Assembly: GCA_038087015.1 (NCBI GenBank)
Contig: JASBNA010000011.1
Coordinates: 868,001-932,000, forward strand
DNA from: Cerrena zonata
Lineage: Eukaryota; Basidiomycota; Agaricomycetes; Polyporales; Cerrenaceae
Length of the DNA: 64,000 bases
Direction: 5' to 3'
The position numbers were made by a program, and so were the translations under genes. Under the pieces are notes generated by a model. It searched no databases and had not been told where the DNA came from. It saw only the letters and a program-made list of their open reading frames with translations. Within the stretch, counting starts at the first letter, position 1. Each line of letters opens with the position of its first letter. Shown one piece after another: positions 43,701-55,025 of the stretch.

Positions 43701-44196
43701 ACCTCTCGACTTAGCTGAAGCAACTTTCCTTGTTGAAGGATTTCACTCAGGAATGTCTACATCCGATCTACTCGCTCTTCGCATTCGTCAACTCCAAAAG
43801 AAACAAGAAGACATCGATAAAGCAGCTCACACTCTTGCTCAGACTCGTGTTCGATCCAAAGAACAGTTTGAAAAGAGATTCAAGCACCGAATGTTTACCA
43901 ATTCTCACAAAGAAGGTGATCTAGTGTTAGTCCGTAACACCACCATTGAGAAGTCTCTCAACCGCAAATGCAAGCCTCGATACTTAGGACCCTATGAAGT
44001 TGTTAAACGCACTCAAGGAGGTGCATACATCTTAAAAGAACTAGATGGAGCTGTCTGGAGACAGAAGGTTGCAGCCTTTCGAATCCTTCCCTATGTCAGC
44101 CGAAGTGACACAAGATTTCAAGAATTATTCCCCTCAACCTCAGGAAGCAACATTCAAGAGATTGGACCTGACGATGAAGATTATGGATCTGATTGA
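40783..44196 (+). CDS. Pol: reverse transcriptase, RNase H, integrase of the Gypsy element
   Basis: 1137 residues. RT: VYEPSQSSYRSRWFCVLKKN, KLRLVHDLQPLNGVT, FDLHWGFDARKIH, LPMGFTNSPAEFQ and the catalytic FIDDLPIKGP at about residues 347-350 (FIDD in place of YxDD, as in several fungal lineages). RNase H: LSVDSSYIAVGFIL at about 520 and HVPAERHQGPDALSR. Integrase zinc finger: HEQLGH at about 760 with CHEC at about 795. Catalytic D,D,E: YVDIMFMD, VTDNGTE (about 883) and NGVVERGHF (about 916). C-terminal GPY-like: YLGPYEVVKRTQGGAYIL. No chromodomain is seen. No protease is present in this ORF because it is in gag. The ATG at 40783 is in the same frame as gag, but 1.9 kb of non-coding sequence separates them, so separate initiation, splicing or an internal promoter is needed. 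Confidence 0.94.
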   Translation: MSLRPAATTFIRKVSKWKTKATSWVRTHKLSALVSEEPYKKLPDPPDIPQLIEEDPSDPLSCIYAQLEQDDEFVYEMSGEVFTAYKRVDQKVKPIPGVFPEAARVIRQFPEDPLASLPMLSPQPPVFQPNGRLTTERLDEMNINPKGFLLPEEEKLFKHILQLNQHTLVFEEEHRGSLRDDYFTPYIIPTVPHIPWAFSNIPIPPGIKSQVVEILKSKVDVGVYEPSQSSYRSRWFCVLKKNGKLRLVHDLQPLNGVTIRDAGLPPILDSFVEPFAGRQCYTAFDLHWGFDARKIHTSSRDMTAFMTPLGLLRLTSLPMGFTNSPAEFQACMAFILKDEMPHIADIFIDDLPIKGPLTCYPDENGNPEVLRDNPGIRRFIWEHALDVHRIMHRIGHAGGTFSPSKAQIAKREVIILGHKCTPEGRIPDPLTIDKVKNWPALKTPKNVREFLGLCGTARIWIKDYSSRARPLTELIRQGATFDWDERRQAAFEDLKEAITTAPVLLPIDYASERPIVLSVDSSYIAVGFILSQKDEQGRKRPARYGSIPMNEREARYSQPKLELYGLFRALRAFRLYLVGVKKLEVEVDAKYIRGMLKEPDLQPNASINRWIQGILLFDFELIHVPAERHQGPDALSRRELGEGEVIEEEDDSWLDEIVLFTSEPHEALDDSHIPYNPLQLIPVYLASESPQDAILQAINRFLLTGRLPAHLDAQTRRRFLVRSNRFFLKDGKMFRTNGIKPPLKAILSNTTRLSILKGAHEQLGHRGEQAVMHTLKERFYWPNMWNDVHHHVRSCHECQVRSTRKVEVPLTPSFPATIFVKCYVDIMFMDKGMGFKYIVAARDDLSRAAEGRALRNTKAKTLAQFFWEEIICRYGAVGEIVTDNGTEVLEAFEELVRRYGIPHIKISPYNSKANGVVERGHFTIRESIMKACRENPTKWPEYVHYAFFADKVTISRSTGFSPYFLLYGVEPALPLDLAEATFLVEGFHSGMSTSDLLALRIRQLQKKQEDIDKAAHTLAQTRVRSKEQFEKRFKHRMFTNSHKEGDLVLVRNTTIEKSLNRKCKPRYLGPYEVVKRTQGGAYILKELDGAVWRQKVAAFRILPYVSRSDTRFQELFPSTSGSNIQEIGPDDEDYGSD

Positions 44197-44329
44197 GATC
44201 CTTGTCAACCACATTCAACCTTGAATATGTATCATCTCACAATCGGTATTCTCACAACTCGGACAACTCTTTCTTTTCTCTGTCTAAGGTTCCAAGACCC
44301 TTAGAGCACAACTGAGGGCAGTTGTATTT

Positions 44330-44345
44330 TCAAGTGACCCCCAGA
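44330..44345 (+). other. Sequence at the plus-strand primer position, upstream of the 3' LTR
   Basis: TCAAGTGACCCCCAGA abuts the 3' LTR. It is not purine-rich on the plus strand, so it is not a canonical polypurine tract; it is repeated exactly at 40607-40622. Confidence 0.5.
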
Positions 44346-45085
44346 TGTCCTGCGCGAAACAAGTTTCACCCAGAATCATGAAGAAAACAGACAATTATGC
44401 ACTATTTCTTACCTTTTACTTTCATTTTATATATCTTACTTTGATACGTTTACTTACGATAAGAATCTTTTCTATGCTACAGAACTATAAATAAATAAAT
44501 AACTAAGTAGAACCTACCGGAACCTTCTACCAAAGTGATAGAACTTTGCGGAACCTTCCATTTCCTTCTCACTCTTTCTATTCATTTCCGTTTCTTTCTA
44601 TCGTTTTCCAAGACATTCTTTTGACTGCTTAGTAATAGACATTCTCACACTTTCCGCCACTTTCTGGAGACTTCCGAGGCTCCTGATTGGCTGCTCAAAA
44701 GTGGGCATTTTAGTATATATAGAGGTCCGAATCCTGCATGTACTTTAGCTACTTTGCTCCCCTTGAACAGTTCAAGTGGTATTCAAGACAAGTTTTCCCC
44801 ACAAGTTATAAGTTTAGGACCTAAGTTGGTCCCTCTTCAAGTTATATTCAGTATTATTGGACTTTCGACAAGTTCATCATCAGAGCATAGCTGCTCATCG
44901 TCATCAGTACCCCTATCTCGTCGAAGACATTACAATCGAACTCGAGTGTACTTCAAACCCCTCAAATCAAACGAACAACAGGGATAGTCGACGTAACGTC
45001 TCGTCCACAATTCTCTGTAGGAAGGACTGTTCTATTCTAAGGTTTACATCTTAAACTTTTAGAGTATTCATCTTTTCCCACGACA
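44346..45085 (+). repeat. 3' LTR, 740 bp
   Basis: Same length and, as far as can be read, the same sequence as 31739-32478; ends CACGACA followed by the ACGT target duplication. Confidence 0.95.
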
Positions 45086-45724
45086 ACGTCGGGATGAGTG
45101 CGAAGATTTTCTTTTTTTGCCCGCTCTAGATATTCTTTCACGTGAGCCCAGAATAGAACCTTCTCCGCATTGGTGGCAGGCGTTACAGTAGGATCATAAC
45201 CTCGTTGAACACGAGATAAGGCAGAATACCGTGCAAAGAATTGGTCCAGAAGTTGAGGGTCTCTTTGATATTCAATGAGATCCGACACGACAATGCACGA
45301 GGGGTCAAAGCGATAGAGACGAGCATAGGAGCCAAACATGTCGACAGCAAAGACAAAGAGCCGGTGTTGACAGTCCATCAGTTGAGCAGCGTACGTGAAC
45401 ATTCGACCACGCATCTGAAAAGCCTGTTCGCAGGAGTCGTCAAGAATTCGGTCGTTAACGGAGGCCTCGTAGTAGCAGTCGAAATCTTCATCTGGTCGCC
45501 ACTCGATGAAGAAATCCATGAGAGGCCAATCGCATACCGAATTCCGCCTAGCACTCTGTGCGTAGACCGTGATACCAGGTTGTAGCTTATATCCAGAGCT
45601 CGTGTTGTTCTTGGCTTCGGTAGACAGAGGGATGAGTTCAAAGCTGGGACAAAGATTCCGATCGCCCATGGATTTTGACTATCCATGCACCTTTCTCAGT
45701 ATCTAATTTACAATATATACCTAC

Positions 45725-45785
45725 AACACCTCGAAAGCGTATTGCAAATCCCCGTACAACTTGCACGGGCTGTTTTGCAAATCAC
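45725..45785 (+). repeat. Left inner terminal inverted repeat of the KDZ element
   Basis: Contains CAACACCTCGAAAGCGTATT and TTGCACGGGCTGTTTTGCAA; its reverse complement is at about 55611-55671. The weaker outer 37 bp extend to 45688. Confidence 0.9.
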
Positions 45786-46166
45786 ATTGGGCGGCTGGTG
45801 GTCCGGTTCTCTACAGATCCAGCTCTCGGCAATAGCACTCGGTCAGTTCGGTTTGCTCTCTAACGCTCCGCCCGCTCCTCCCAATTCAGTACTCGCTTCA
45901 ATATGTGTCACTTCTCACTCGGTGGTTGGTATCCTGCTCAATTATGGTAATATCCTCAGATGACATGAGCGGCATCCTTTATAAGGCAATAGCTTCGACG
46001 TTGTGGGTGCACTCAGGGCGTCTCATTTGAAATACTTGTACCTTGTGGATCCATATTGAATCCCTGATTCTGGTATTGAAACTCAGCAAAGTGACGTGTC
46101 AACCGTAAATCATCATAGCATTACACAAAAGCAGTTATTCAGAAAGTAGAAAATGACGCAGTGGAG

Positions 46167-48645
46167 CTATTTCCTCTTTTTCGGAGGATGTGTAGAGACA
46201 GAATCGTTCTCGCGAGCCCGTTTCTTCCCCTTGTGCTGCGCAGAACCCATTTGGGACATTACCCATGCTACGTCGTTGGTGGCCCTGCACCATGACTCGT
46301 CTTCAGCAGGATCTGGTAAGGTACCCGCCCACCAGCCAAGTGACAAAAGCACCATGAGCATGCCATTCTTTCCGGGGCGAGCAAGAACGTCCCACTCGCC
46401 GAGAGGTTGACGTTTGAGTGTCCGCCTTCCGTGGTTGCGCCATGAAGGTTGGATAGCAGACCACCACGTCCACCACTTGTTCCCGTAGCTCTTGACATCG
46501 TCGATGGTGGGTGTCTTCGAAAATTCGCGCCGAAGGTGTTGAATCCAATAGCCTATCTGCGTCGGTCGTAGAGAAGCCGGTAATCCACGAGACGAAGTCT
46601 CGAAGGAATATCCACGTTCGACGGTAGTCCACCACTGGACCGCCGCTTTAAAGTCACCGTCGAGCCCGAGGCCGATCAAGTAATCAAAAGCAATCTTGAT
46701 CCATTGCGGCCAGCTATTCTTGTTGACTTGTGGAGGCTGCGGAACTGAAATATATGGAGGCATGGCTGGTGGAGATGGTGAGGTGGAGGAATTGGTCTTC
46801 GGGATGGGTTGGTGGTTAGCAGTAGGTAGGTTCTTCTTCCTTTGCGACCTGGTGACCTTTACAGTCGGTTCCTCTTCTTCTTCTTCGTCTTCGTCGTCAT
46901 CGCTGTCTTCGTCGTCTTCATCTTGCTCGTCCTGATCATCGTCTTCGCCGTCGTGGTCCTCATCTTCATCATCATGGTCCTTGTCTTCATCTTCATCGTC
47001 CTCCTCAATCCTTGCCTTTCCTCGACGAGTGACCCTGACTGGCTTCCCCTTCCCCTTCTTCCTGCTACTACCAGAGCTACCTGCACCCCACAAGCTTGAC
47101 AAAAGCGATCTTCTCAGCCCGGCCTGAGTCATGAGAACCCTATTCCGAGCCTTGTTACTCTCTCGCTCAAGATCCGTAGGCTGTAACCGTGCAAGACTGG
47201 CAACCTCGCGCTCCAAATCCTCAGGGTCTAACGCGCGAAGCTCTTCACCGATGTTTAGAGTTTCCAAAGTAATTTTTGTGGGAGGTGGCAGGCGAGATGT
47301 AGTCGGCGATGCGGGGACGCCCAGAGACGGAGTATCAGACGGCGTGAGAGGTGTGGGAGATGGAGTACGAGATGGCGCAGGTGACGCCCCTGGAGTTGGA
47401 CTGGGTGAGGGCACATAATCGTCGCCGGGTGGAGAGGGACTCCGGCGAGGATCTTCGTCATTACATCCCGGCTCGTCAGACTCCGGTGAATGATTGGCAG
47501 AGCGATCACCAGACCCCGAAGAACCAGCATTGGACAGTTCAGTCTCAGTGGAGACATGAGAAGTAGGGAGGTTGGCGTTTACAATAAAGGACGAGAATTT
47601 TGCTGTGGCTTGACGGAATCCAGCTTCGTCGTAATCGGACCATATTAGGTTGTCTGGACCCGCCGTGCCACAATGAATGCCTCGTAAGAAAAACTTTCGT
47701 GTATCGCCTTCGGGAGGACGGCCAATAAAGACACTGATACAGGTCCCAGTTTGCTCAGCAATGAGCTCGATTAGCGGTAAGACAACCTCTGCAATGTTAT
47801 CCCTTGCACTGGAGGATGTAAATACAATATAAGTTGCACGGATAGGACTAGTACTCACGCTTGCTGCGACTCTACGGTCGGTACCTCATGATGCTGGGCT
47901 AGTTCCCATGCCTCTGTCTCCTCCTTGTGTACCCGCTTGGCTTCAACAGCGCATTCAGTTCGAACAGGGGTTTTTTCTTTTTCGAACCAATCGCGAGCAA
48001 GTTTCATCCTTTTATGGAAGTTTTCACGGCTGTTGTCATCAGGGTTCTCGCGGGCAATGAATTTGTTGATAGCTTCTTTCTGCCTCTTGAAATAAACCTG
48101 CCAGGCAGGTAGCAGCTTGGGGGCGCTGCCAGTGATGCGGTGGCTGTGTTTGAGAAGGATTTCCGTCCACGCATTCTTGTAGGAACATTTCTTGCTGTAG
48201 GTACGGTAACGGAACCAGCGTTTTATTTTCTAGCAGAGTTTATTTAAGTACAAGAATTCGGACGAGGTAGATCATGAAAAAACATACATCTTCTGTCGAT
48301 TGTATTATCACTGCACGTTGAGCTAGCTCATCCGAGGACAGGCCTTCAATCGTGTCCTGTGCTAAGTCATCGACTGGGGGCTCCTGGTCGAGAGGAATTG
48401 TCCAAGGAAAACGTAGCCAGTAGCCGGCGAGTGCCTCGGCCCAAAAGTCGGTGAATGAAACTTTGTCTCCAGCCAATTCATAAGCAGGGAGTAGTGAGGT
48501 GAGGTATGTGAGTCAGGAACCTTGAAAGCCGCCCTTGTTGCCACGCTTTTTGGGAGGAGCCTTATTCCTTGCAGCGGAGTAACTGGTGCTGGAGGATGCT
48601 TTGGATTTTCGTGCAGACTTCGCCTTTGCTATGATGGGGGCGTGG
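46167..48645 (-). pseudogene. KDZ-element accessory gene (Trp-rich domain and acidic linker), interrupted by a nonsense codon
   Basis: Exon 1 runs from an unclear start (about 48645, frame open to 48887) to 48286; exon 2 is 47859-48229; exon 3 is 46167-47808. Exon 1 encodes a Lys/Ala-rich stretch (AKAKSARKSKASSS), then GFQGS, a TGA at 48513-48515, then in the same frame LTYLTSLLPAYELAGDKVSF and FWAEALAGYWLRFPWTIPLD. Exon 2 has WFRYRTYSKKCSYKNAWTEI. Exon 3 has a Ser/Pro linker, a roughly 60-residue Asp/Glu run and a Trp-rich C-terminal domain (AAVQWWTTVERGYSFETSSR, YGNKWWTWWSAIQPSWRNHG), ending in a basic KKRARENDS/PPKKRK signal. The TGA is best explained as CGA (Arg) to TGA. No ATG is found near the expected N-terminus. 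I do not know the function; proteins of this look seem to recur in mushroom genomes (from memory). Confidence 0.75.
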
Positions 48646-48812
48646 GGTAAGCACACGGACAGATTGGTCAGAACACCTTGGGAGGACGGGCTAAGCGTTA
48701 ATTGTGTTTTGTTTGGATCGGGCTGGAGTGGGGCACTTCGATTACGTCCATGGCGAGGGCAACAGTATATAAACCCCCTCAGGTCGTCGCTCTCTCCTTC
48801 ATTCCAACCACC
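48646..48812. promoter_or_regulatory. Bidirectional promoter inside the KDZ element
   Basis: About 170 bp between the divergent accessory genes. TATATAAA at 48770-48777 serves the plus-strand gene starting at 48813. Confidence 0.55.
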
Positions 48813-49873
48813 ATGAACACTCGCAACCAGCCTCCTGATGATAACCCTCCTCCTGGGCGTACGCCCAACTTCTATGACCCCACTCATGCTGAGGAGGTCC
48901 GTGGCCTAACTCTTGACGACTTACCCGCGGGAGCCGATCGCTTCCTGGAGCCCCATGATGCGCCTCTCGGTGGCAGCGAGGGTAACGTCTACGTCGTTTG
49001 GAGGGGCCGTGCTCCAGGCCTCTATTACCGATGGTGAGTGTCCGATTTCAGAGGTAGTATTCATCTGTAACCTTGTTAATATAGGGAGAATACTGCCCCT
49101 CAAGTGCTGGGCTATTCCAATGCTCACCATCGACGCTTTTCCAACATTACTAACGCTCGTATCGCGTACTATCTCCTCCATCCCGAACGCTTGCGTGGCC
49201 AAGCGAATCCTCGTCAAGCTCGGCAGGATACTGCCCGTGACGTCAACGAAGGTAACCATGAGCGTGCTAGCATCGGCAGAGGTAGTGAGTCACGGAGTAC
49301 GACAGTTTCTCGAGATGCTTCCCCTCACTCATCAGACGAATACTGGGCAGCCTCTGATGATGTTACATCAGAAGATTTCGTTGAAGTAGATCGTCGTCTA
49401 GCCAGTCTCCGCATTAGTACTGGTCCTGTACCTACATCTACCGCTGTATCGTCTCCCTCCTCAGTGACCTTGAGTAGCCCGCCCGAGCGTCGTCGGGGAA
49501 CCCCTTCCGGTTCTCGTCCGTCCAATAATGCCGAAGCTGGTCCATCCAGTCACCGACAGGCACCGGAACGTCGGGTTTGGTACTTTGAGGGAGATGAGCA
49601 GGAATGCCCTACCGATCGCGACTGGTATGAGGATAAGTGGTTTGTCGTTATTGTCGGCCTGGTCCCTGGTGTTTATCGACACATGTACGTATTCAGATGT
49701 GATAGGTGCAGTTGGTTCGGAACTAATCCTGTTGATCTAGCAATACTGCACGCATTGCGTCGGGCTTATTGCCTGACACCGTCATCTGCACTGCCTCCTG
49801 CGAGGAGGAAGCTAATTCCATGTTTGTGTCAGAATACATGAGGCAGCGCGTCCGCCGTCTTCGCGAGGAGTAG
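48813..49873 (+). CDS. KDZ-element accessory protein with viroplasmin/RNase H1-N-like repeats
   Basis: Three exons: 48813-49033, 49085-49684, 49741-49873; 317 residues. Two copies of a small alpha/beta repeat resembling the caulimovirus viroplasmin / RNase H1 N-terminal domain are visible: VYVVWRGRAPGLYYRWENTA with QVLGYSNAHHRRFSN (about residues 57-95), and KWFVVIVGLVPGVYRHIN (about 255-275). The repeats are separated by a Ser/Thr/Arg-rich linker. In RNase H1 this fold binds RNA-DNA hybrids or dsRNA. Here it lies in a transposon next to the transposase, so a nucleic-acid-binding helper role is plausible but unproven. A TATA box is about 40 bp upstream. Frame and splice sites are consistent. 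Confidence 0.78.
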
Positions 49874-51130
49874 TTAGTTGTATGTCATGTAGTGTTCCAA
49901 TGAATGATATTACCTTGTCTTCGATTTCGTAATACGTGGGCAGTGTGTTAGCTATCACGCGGACGTTTGGGCTAGTGCATGAAAGTGATAGACTGTCGCA
50001 GTCTCCTAAGAATGTTTGAGTTGGTTATTGCACTATTGTAGAATGTAGTGTAAGACACGGAAATTGTATGTAGAATGAGAAAGGCTTCACGTTGAGGAAA
50101 TTATTGTGTATACAGAACAGATAACATTCTGGATGTCTTAAAACTGAGAGAGAACACAGAGAGATGCGAGAACAACTCAGGATCGATTGAGGTGCAAAGT
50201 GCCGAAAAGTGTGGGTGAGCGAGTGAGAGAGTTTGTGAAAACGTGCATCAAGAGTCACCCACAGTTCCCATCACGATGTTCAACTCTTTATCTTTATCTT
50301 CTCATCGTAGCTTTTCGAGGGAAACATCCCCCCACTACTCGACGGCTGAAGACATGTTCTACAGCCACCACTGTTTCCTCAAATCACCGTTAGCATCAAG
50401 CTCAAGGATTCTCGTTCGTTATGGCCTATCCCACTAAGTAACTAGGGTACGTATTTCCTTATTGTTTCCCTGAACCATACAAACGTGCTCAGAGTGAGTA
50501 ACAGTCAAGTCTCAAACTGTGGAACTGCATGTTGTGCTCGTGAGCTAGGGTTTTCTAACGACAGGCATGGGTTGAGACGGATTCAATGTATCGAGTGCAG
50601 TGGCGTGTTGTTTTATGTTATGTACGTCGACCTCGTACATTCACTCTTTCATTCTTATTCCCTCCACTGACCTTAGCAAATAGCAACTTATTCTGTTCAA
50701 ATCTGCATGGTAGACATACAGTGAACCGTTACGCTGTGTATAGGCCAATCGTTCATAATCGCAACCGCGCGCCACAAGCAATGATCGCCTGAACCACTTT
50801 TCAGATTCCTTCACCTCTACATCTACCATATGCATCCACTACACTCTCCCTTATACGAAAACCTCACAGCTCAGTTAGTTCATCTCCTCTATTTGCAATG
50901 TCGTCTTTGATTATTGCTACTAACATTGGATCTTGTTCACTAGGCAAATCTCCCTTCCCTCACGATACAGATACATCACACTTTCTGAATGTGCTCCACG
51001 AATAGCCATTCAAATAGCTTCCCAAAGCTTGATTCGCAGAGTAAACCAATATCTGCATTTTCTTGATTTCGAAAATATGCCAAATTAGGTATGTTTCCGA
51101 AATTTCCGAATTTGGTATATTCTGTCAGCA
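49874..51130. other. 1.26-kb spacer within the KDZ element
   Basis: AT-rich, no supportable gene; includes the promoter of the transposase. A cytosine run (CCCCCCCCCC) directly follows the transposase ATG. Confidence 0.45.
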
Positions 51131-54100
51131 ATGTCCCCCCCCCCTCGCCGCTCCTCTTGGTCGCTTCCGTACCCCTCTTCCCACTCATACAGCATGAAGA
51201 GAAAGGCCACTGCTCAGGAAATCGAATTTTCTCTCTCGGACCTCGAAGATAACCCGTCAGCGGCAACCTCTGTCGTTGTGGAGAAGTTTTCTGCAGATCG
51301 TCGTCGTATTCTTCAAGACCAGCAAGACGAAATCCGTGTCACGTCGAGATCGACTTCAGAGGTCTGCCCCGACGTTGTCTACCATGACCTGTCGCACTTG
51401 GAGCCTGGTTTAATCGGAAACTCGACTCGCCCATGCAACAAACAACGCGCACGAAGAGTGCTCCTTTCTGTACGTGACTCTATCTCTTCTCCCCGACGTG
51501 TCTTAATCTTTTTTTGCATCAGGACGAGCCTATGAAGGACTGGCTGCCACATCAGCAGGAGTATCTTGATGATCTCTTCTGGCATGAAGGCAGGGCGGGC
51601 GCGTCGTCATCGTGTCCAACTTGTGCGACTCAAGAATCATCGAAGCCAGCGAAGTACAGTTGCAAGGACTGCTCAACGCCGCGGATGTTTTGTCATACGT
51701 GTGTTGTGCATAAACACGTAGAGAATCCTTTTCATCGCATTCGAGTATGTATTTTCATGTCGAGCATTGCTGTGGCTAATATTTTGTAAGGAATGGGATG
51801 GTACATGCTGGGTCCCTATTACACTTCAAGCTCTTGGGTTGCGTATTCAGCTTGGACACCCGACCTTTGAGACGTGCTCACGCCCCTTACGAGGCCACTC
51901 CCAAATGGCTATCGTCCACACAACTGGAATCCATGCCATCAACATCGACTACTGTGGTTGCAAGCACAATGTGGGCTCTCGACGTCAACAACTACTACGT
52001 GCAAAACTCTATCCTGCCACCGTACGAAAGCCTAAGACATGCATAACGTTTGTCGCCCTAGAGACCGTCCATATCCAGAACGTGCAGTCGAAGTGTGGTA
52101 TCTATGACCTATACACCAGCCTCGAACGTCTCTCAGATAATACAGGGCTTTTACCCGTTCGCGTGAGTTACTTTCCTATAGTGTAGTATCTTTCACTCCT
52201 GCTAATAATCCTCATAACACCTAGCGATGTTATAGGGCCTTTTTCCGGTGCTTGTGCCAGTGGAAATACCTCAAGATGCTCAAACGTGCCGGGAGAGGTC
52301 ATGACCCTGATGGTATTAGTGCAACGAAGCAGGGTGAACTCGCCGTTGATTGCCCCGCGTGTCCTCATCCCGGTATAAATATACCGGAGGATTTGAGCTC
52401 CGTGCCCCAGGAAGATCGGTTAGTACTAATCGATGTCTGTATGTGACATATCTAATAACTGTTACAGATGGTTACACACTCTATACACCTCGATTGACGC
52501 ATGTTTTCGAGTCAAACGATACGACGTCTCTAATGAAGAGAAGGATCCCATCTTGGACGATGGGTTATCTTACTTCGTAAAGAACGAGCCCTATCAAAAC
52601 GAGCTAGCAAAGCATGGTGCACAGAATGAGGTAAGTTAAAGCAATATCAAGTCATTGTGTAACTCACCGATGTGCTCTGTAGATATGTAGTTGTACTGGC
52701 CTCGCGGCTCTTGATCACGCCAACACGAAGTTCTCGAAGGGTTATGCATCGACGGGGATTGGAGCATGTGTGTGCTCCCGTCATGAATTTCTGTTGAAGA
52801 ATGGAGTCGGGCATCTTCAGAAGGGGGAAAAGTAAGTCGGCAACTACGATCAGAGATGTCTTGTGCTGACAGCCATTCTAGATATGTTAATATGGACCTC
52901 ATATTCTGCTCTGCCATGCATCATCATCCGGATGTCGAGAAACTTAATTCGTATGATATCACTTGTCAGTGGATCATCTATCTTATCGACCGGATCGCGA
53001 GCTATCCGGAAGAATATCAAGTCAATCTACCGGAAACGTCTCTACTGCGTTGGGCTATCGGGAAACTCCATTGGTATTCACACAAACAAGAGGGCCACTC
53101 GCGTTTTTCCCTGAACTGGATACCTGGCGTCGGCCGTTCCGATGGCGAAGGCATCGAGCGTCGTTGGTGGGACATTCAGCCTATTGCAAGTAGTGTGAAG
53201 ATGATGGGGCCCGGAGCTCATCAGGGGTTCCTGAATGACCACTGGGGGTATGCTAACTGGCGTAAATTGGTGTTACTGAGTAATTCACACCGTATATCTA
53301 TCTTTCCCCATGCTGACTTTGAATTTAGTATGCTCCCTCTGTCGCAAGTACATTCGTGCTACCAAATCTGTGGCTGATCAAGAAACCAATTTCCTTTCTC
53401 TCTCGCAGGGTATTAGTTGCGCTACCCAGGATGAATGGACTCATCAGGTCGAGGAGTGGGAGAAGGACCTCACCTTGCCAGATCCGTATTACGTGAAACG
53501 GCAAGGTACGATATAGTATTGTCAATATTTACACTCGAGAGCTAATTCTTTTGTATTGTCAGGTCTTACAGAAGTCGAAATACGACATCAGCTCACCCAA
53601 GAGGAGGAACAGTCGGTTAAGGAAGGGAAAACGGCCATGGTCCATGATGTTTCGGCCGTCTCGATGCTGATGATTGGTCTGGATCTGGAGGAACAACAGT
53701 GAGTGCATCTGTGCGGCGTATTGTTTGTCGAACAGGAATTGAATGATGTCCAGGACTCGATTACAACGCAATGCACGAGGTACCGCGGAACAAACGAAGA
53801 TATTCGAGCAACGCACCGCTCTACATCGACGTATCACAAAGTTCCGCGATATACAAGTGCTCTACATGCCTATTGTGAGCCGGAAAATTGCATCCGATCC
53901 CGCTTCAACGCGCGCCCCTCAACACATTGACACAACCCCTCTTTATCTTCCGTCCTCGTTATCTCTCTCGGACCGCGATATTGGGTGCAAGATAGGACTT
54001 GCAGATGCCGAACTTCGATTACGTCGAGCGCAGTGTCAAGACTCCCTGGAGGAACTTCGCACTATGATTCATGTCCGTATGCGGATGTATCAATACAAAC

Positions 54101-55025
54101 GCTACGAGGTTCGCCACGTCGGTGCCAATACACGCTGTAATGAGCTCATCAAGAGGCATGAGGCTCGTCTTCATCAAATGGCAAACAAGTACCGACGAGC
54201 ACGAAAGGCTATTGTCTCACTTGTGGGACATGGTGATTGGGAACTGGAGCTACGGGATCTGAAAGCGGAAGATCTTCGTGGTCTCGAAGACGATGATCCC
54301 GAGACAGTAGCAAGGAAGCAGGAGCAGAGGCGGAAGAGGCGGAAGAAGAACAATCAGCCTACGCCGGCGGAGGGTAACCGTCTACAGTCGTGGATCTGGC
54401 AGGGGGTGAGCGAGGGGGACACACAGTATAACAGTAGTAAGTATATTGTTTGTACTCAGCTATCGAATGACTACTAACATCATCCCTAGGCCTTCGAGTA
54501 GAATGGATTAAAGCACGTGCTAGGAAGCTTCGGTGGGAAGAGGAATTAAAACTCCTTCCTGAAGAAATCCGACGTACACTTCAGTTCTACGAATTCAGGG
54601 CAACGGAATGGGAACAGCGAAGTCATCGCCGCCAGGACTCAGTGTCTCCGGAAATCCTTGAGGGACTTGTAGGATATGCTCACCGACAGGCACGAGTAAT
54701 GCGTGGTTTGGCTAGATCGGGGGCCGCTTTGTGGGAAAAGACCACTAACGCGTTGTCGAAACGCACACCTGGTACTACCGGACGAGATTCTTCCAGCGGT
54801 TCCAGTAAACGTGGCAAAGAACAAAGGTCCAATGCTCAATCTCCTGACGACAACGAGAACGCGGACGATGATGGAGATGACGATGATAATGACGACGACG
54901 ATGACGATGACGACGATGACGACAACGATGAGGACACCATTGCCGGTGTTGGGAAAGAGGGGCGCAGCAATCTGGAAGATGCCTATGCGGCGTGGATTGA
55001 GACAGGATTTATAGAAGTAGAATAA
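51131..55025 (+). CDS. KDZ transposase with CxC2-like zinc cluster
   Basis: Eleven exons: 51131-51469, 51523-51744, 51791-52162, 52225-52418, 52468-52630, 52683-52831, 52882-53279, 53329-53505, 53563-53698, 53754-54436, 54490-55025; 1122 residues. A basic/Ser N-terminus is followed by the CxC2 cluster (SCPTCATQ, YSCKDCSTPRMFCHTCVVHK, HVENPFHRIR), then EWDGTCWVPITLQALGLRIQ, GIHAINIDYCGC and DNTGLLPVRRCYRAFFRCLC. The KDZ core has ASIDACFRV-type first Asp (here SIDACFRVKRYDVSNEEKDP), ACVCSRHEFLLKNGVGHLQK, the second Asp in YVNMDLIFCSAMHHH, SYDITCQWIIYLID, and the Glu in GRSDGEGIERRWWDI. The C-terminal half is helical (LRVEWIKARARKLRWEEELK) and ends with an Asp-rich run of about 25 residues. The frame is complete with no stop. 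It catalyses excision and insertion of the element. Confidence 0.93.

Larger units (their letters stand above)
31739..45085 (+). mobile_element. Complete Ty3/Gypsy LTR retrotransposon (13,347 bp) in exon 2 of FunK1 copy 3
   Basis: It starts TG and ends CA, with LTRs at 31739-32478 and 44346-45085 that appear identical, and a 4-bp target duplication ACGT at 31735-31738 and 45086-45089. The empty site GC-ACGT-CGGG is preserved in FunK1 copy 5. Order inside: primer-binding site, gag-zinc knuckle-protease ORF (32527-35334), an in-frame ORF after one UGA (35335-38856), a 1.9-kb repeat-rich spacer, and RT-RNase H-integrase (40783-44196). RT-RNase H before integrase identifies the Ty3/Gypsy superfamily. 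Identical LTRs imply recent insertion. The length is about twice that of ordinary Gypsy elements, owing to the extra ORF and spacer. It lies in the opposite orientation to the kinase gene. Confidence 0.95.

Noticed and set aside
31739..45085. Reading the Gypsy extra ORF as an envelope gene (endogenous-virus-like element)
   Set aside because: It has no signal peptide, no transmembrane segment and lies before pol, not after it.
46696..47099. Plus-strand ORFs rich in Ser, Phe and Val
   Set aside because: They are the complement of the Asp/Glu run of the minus-strand accessory gene.
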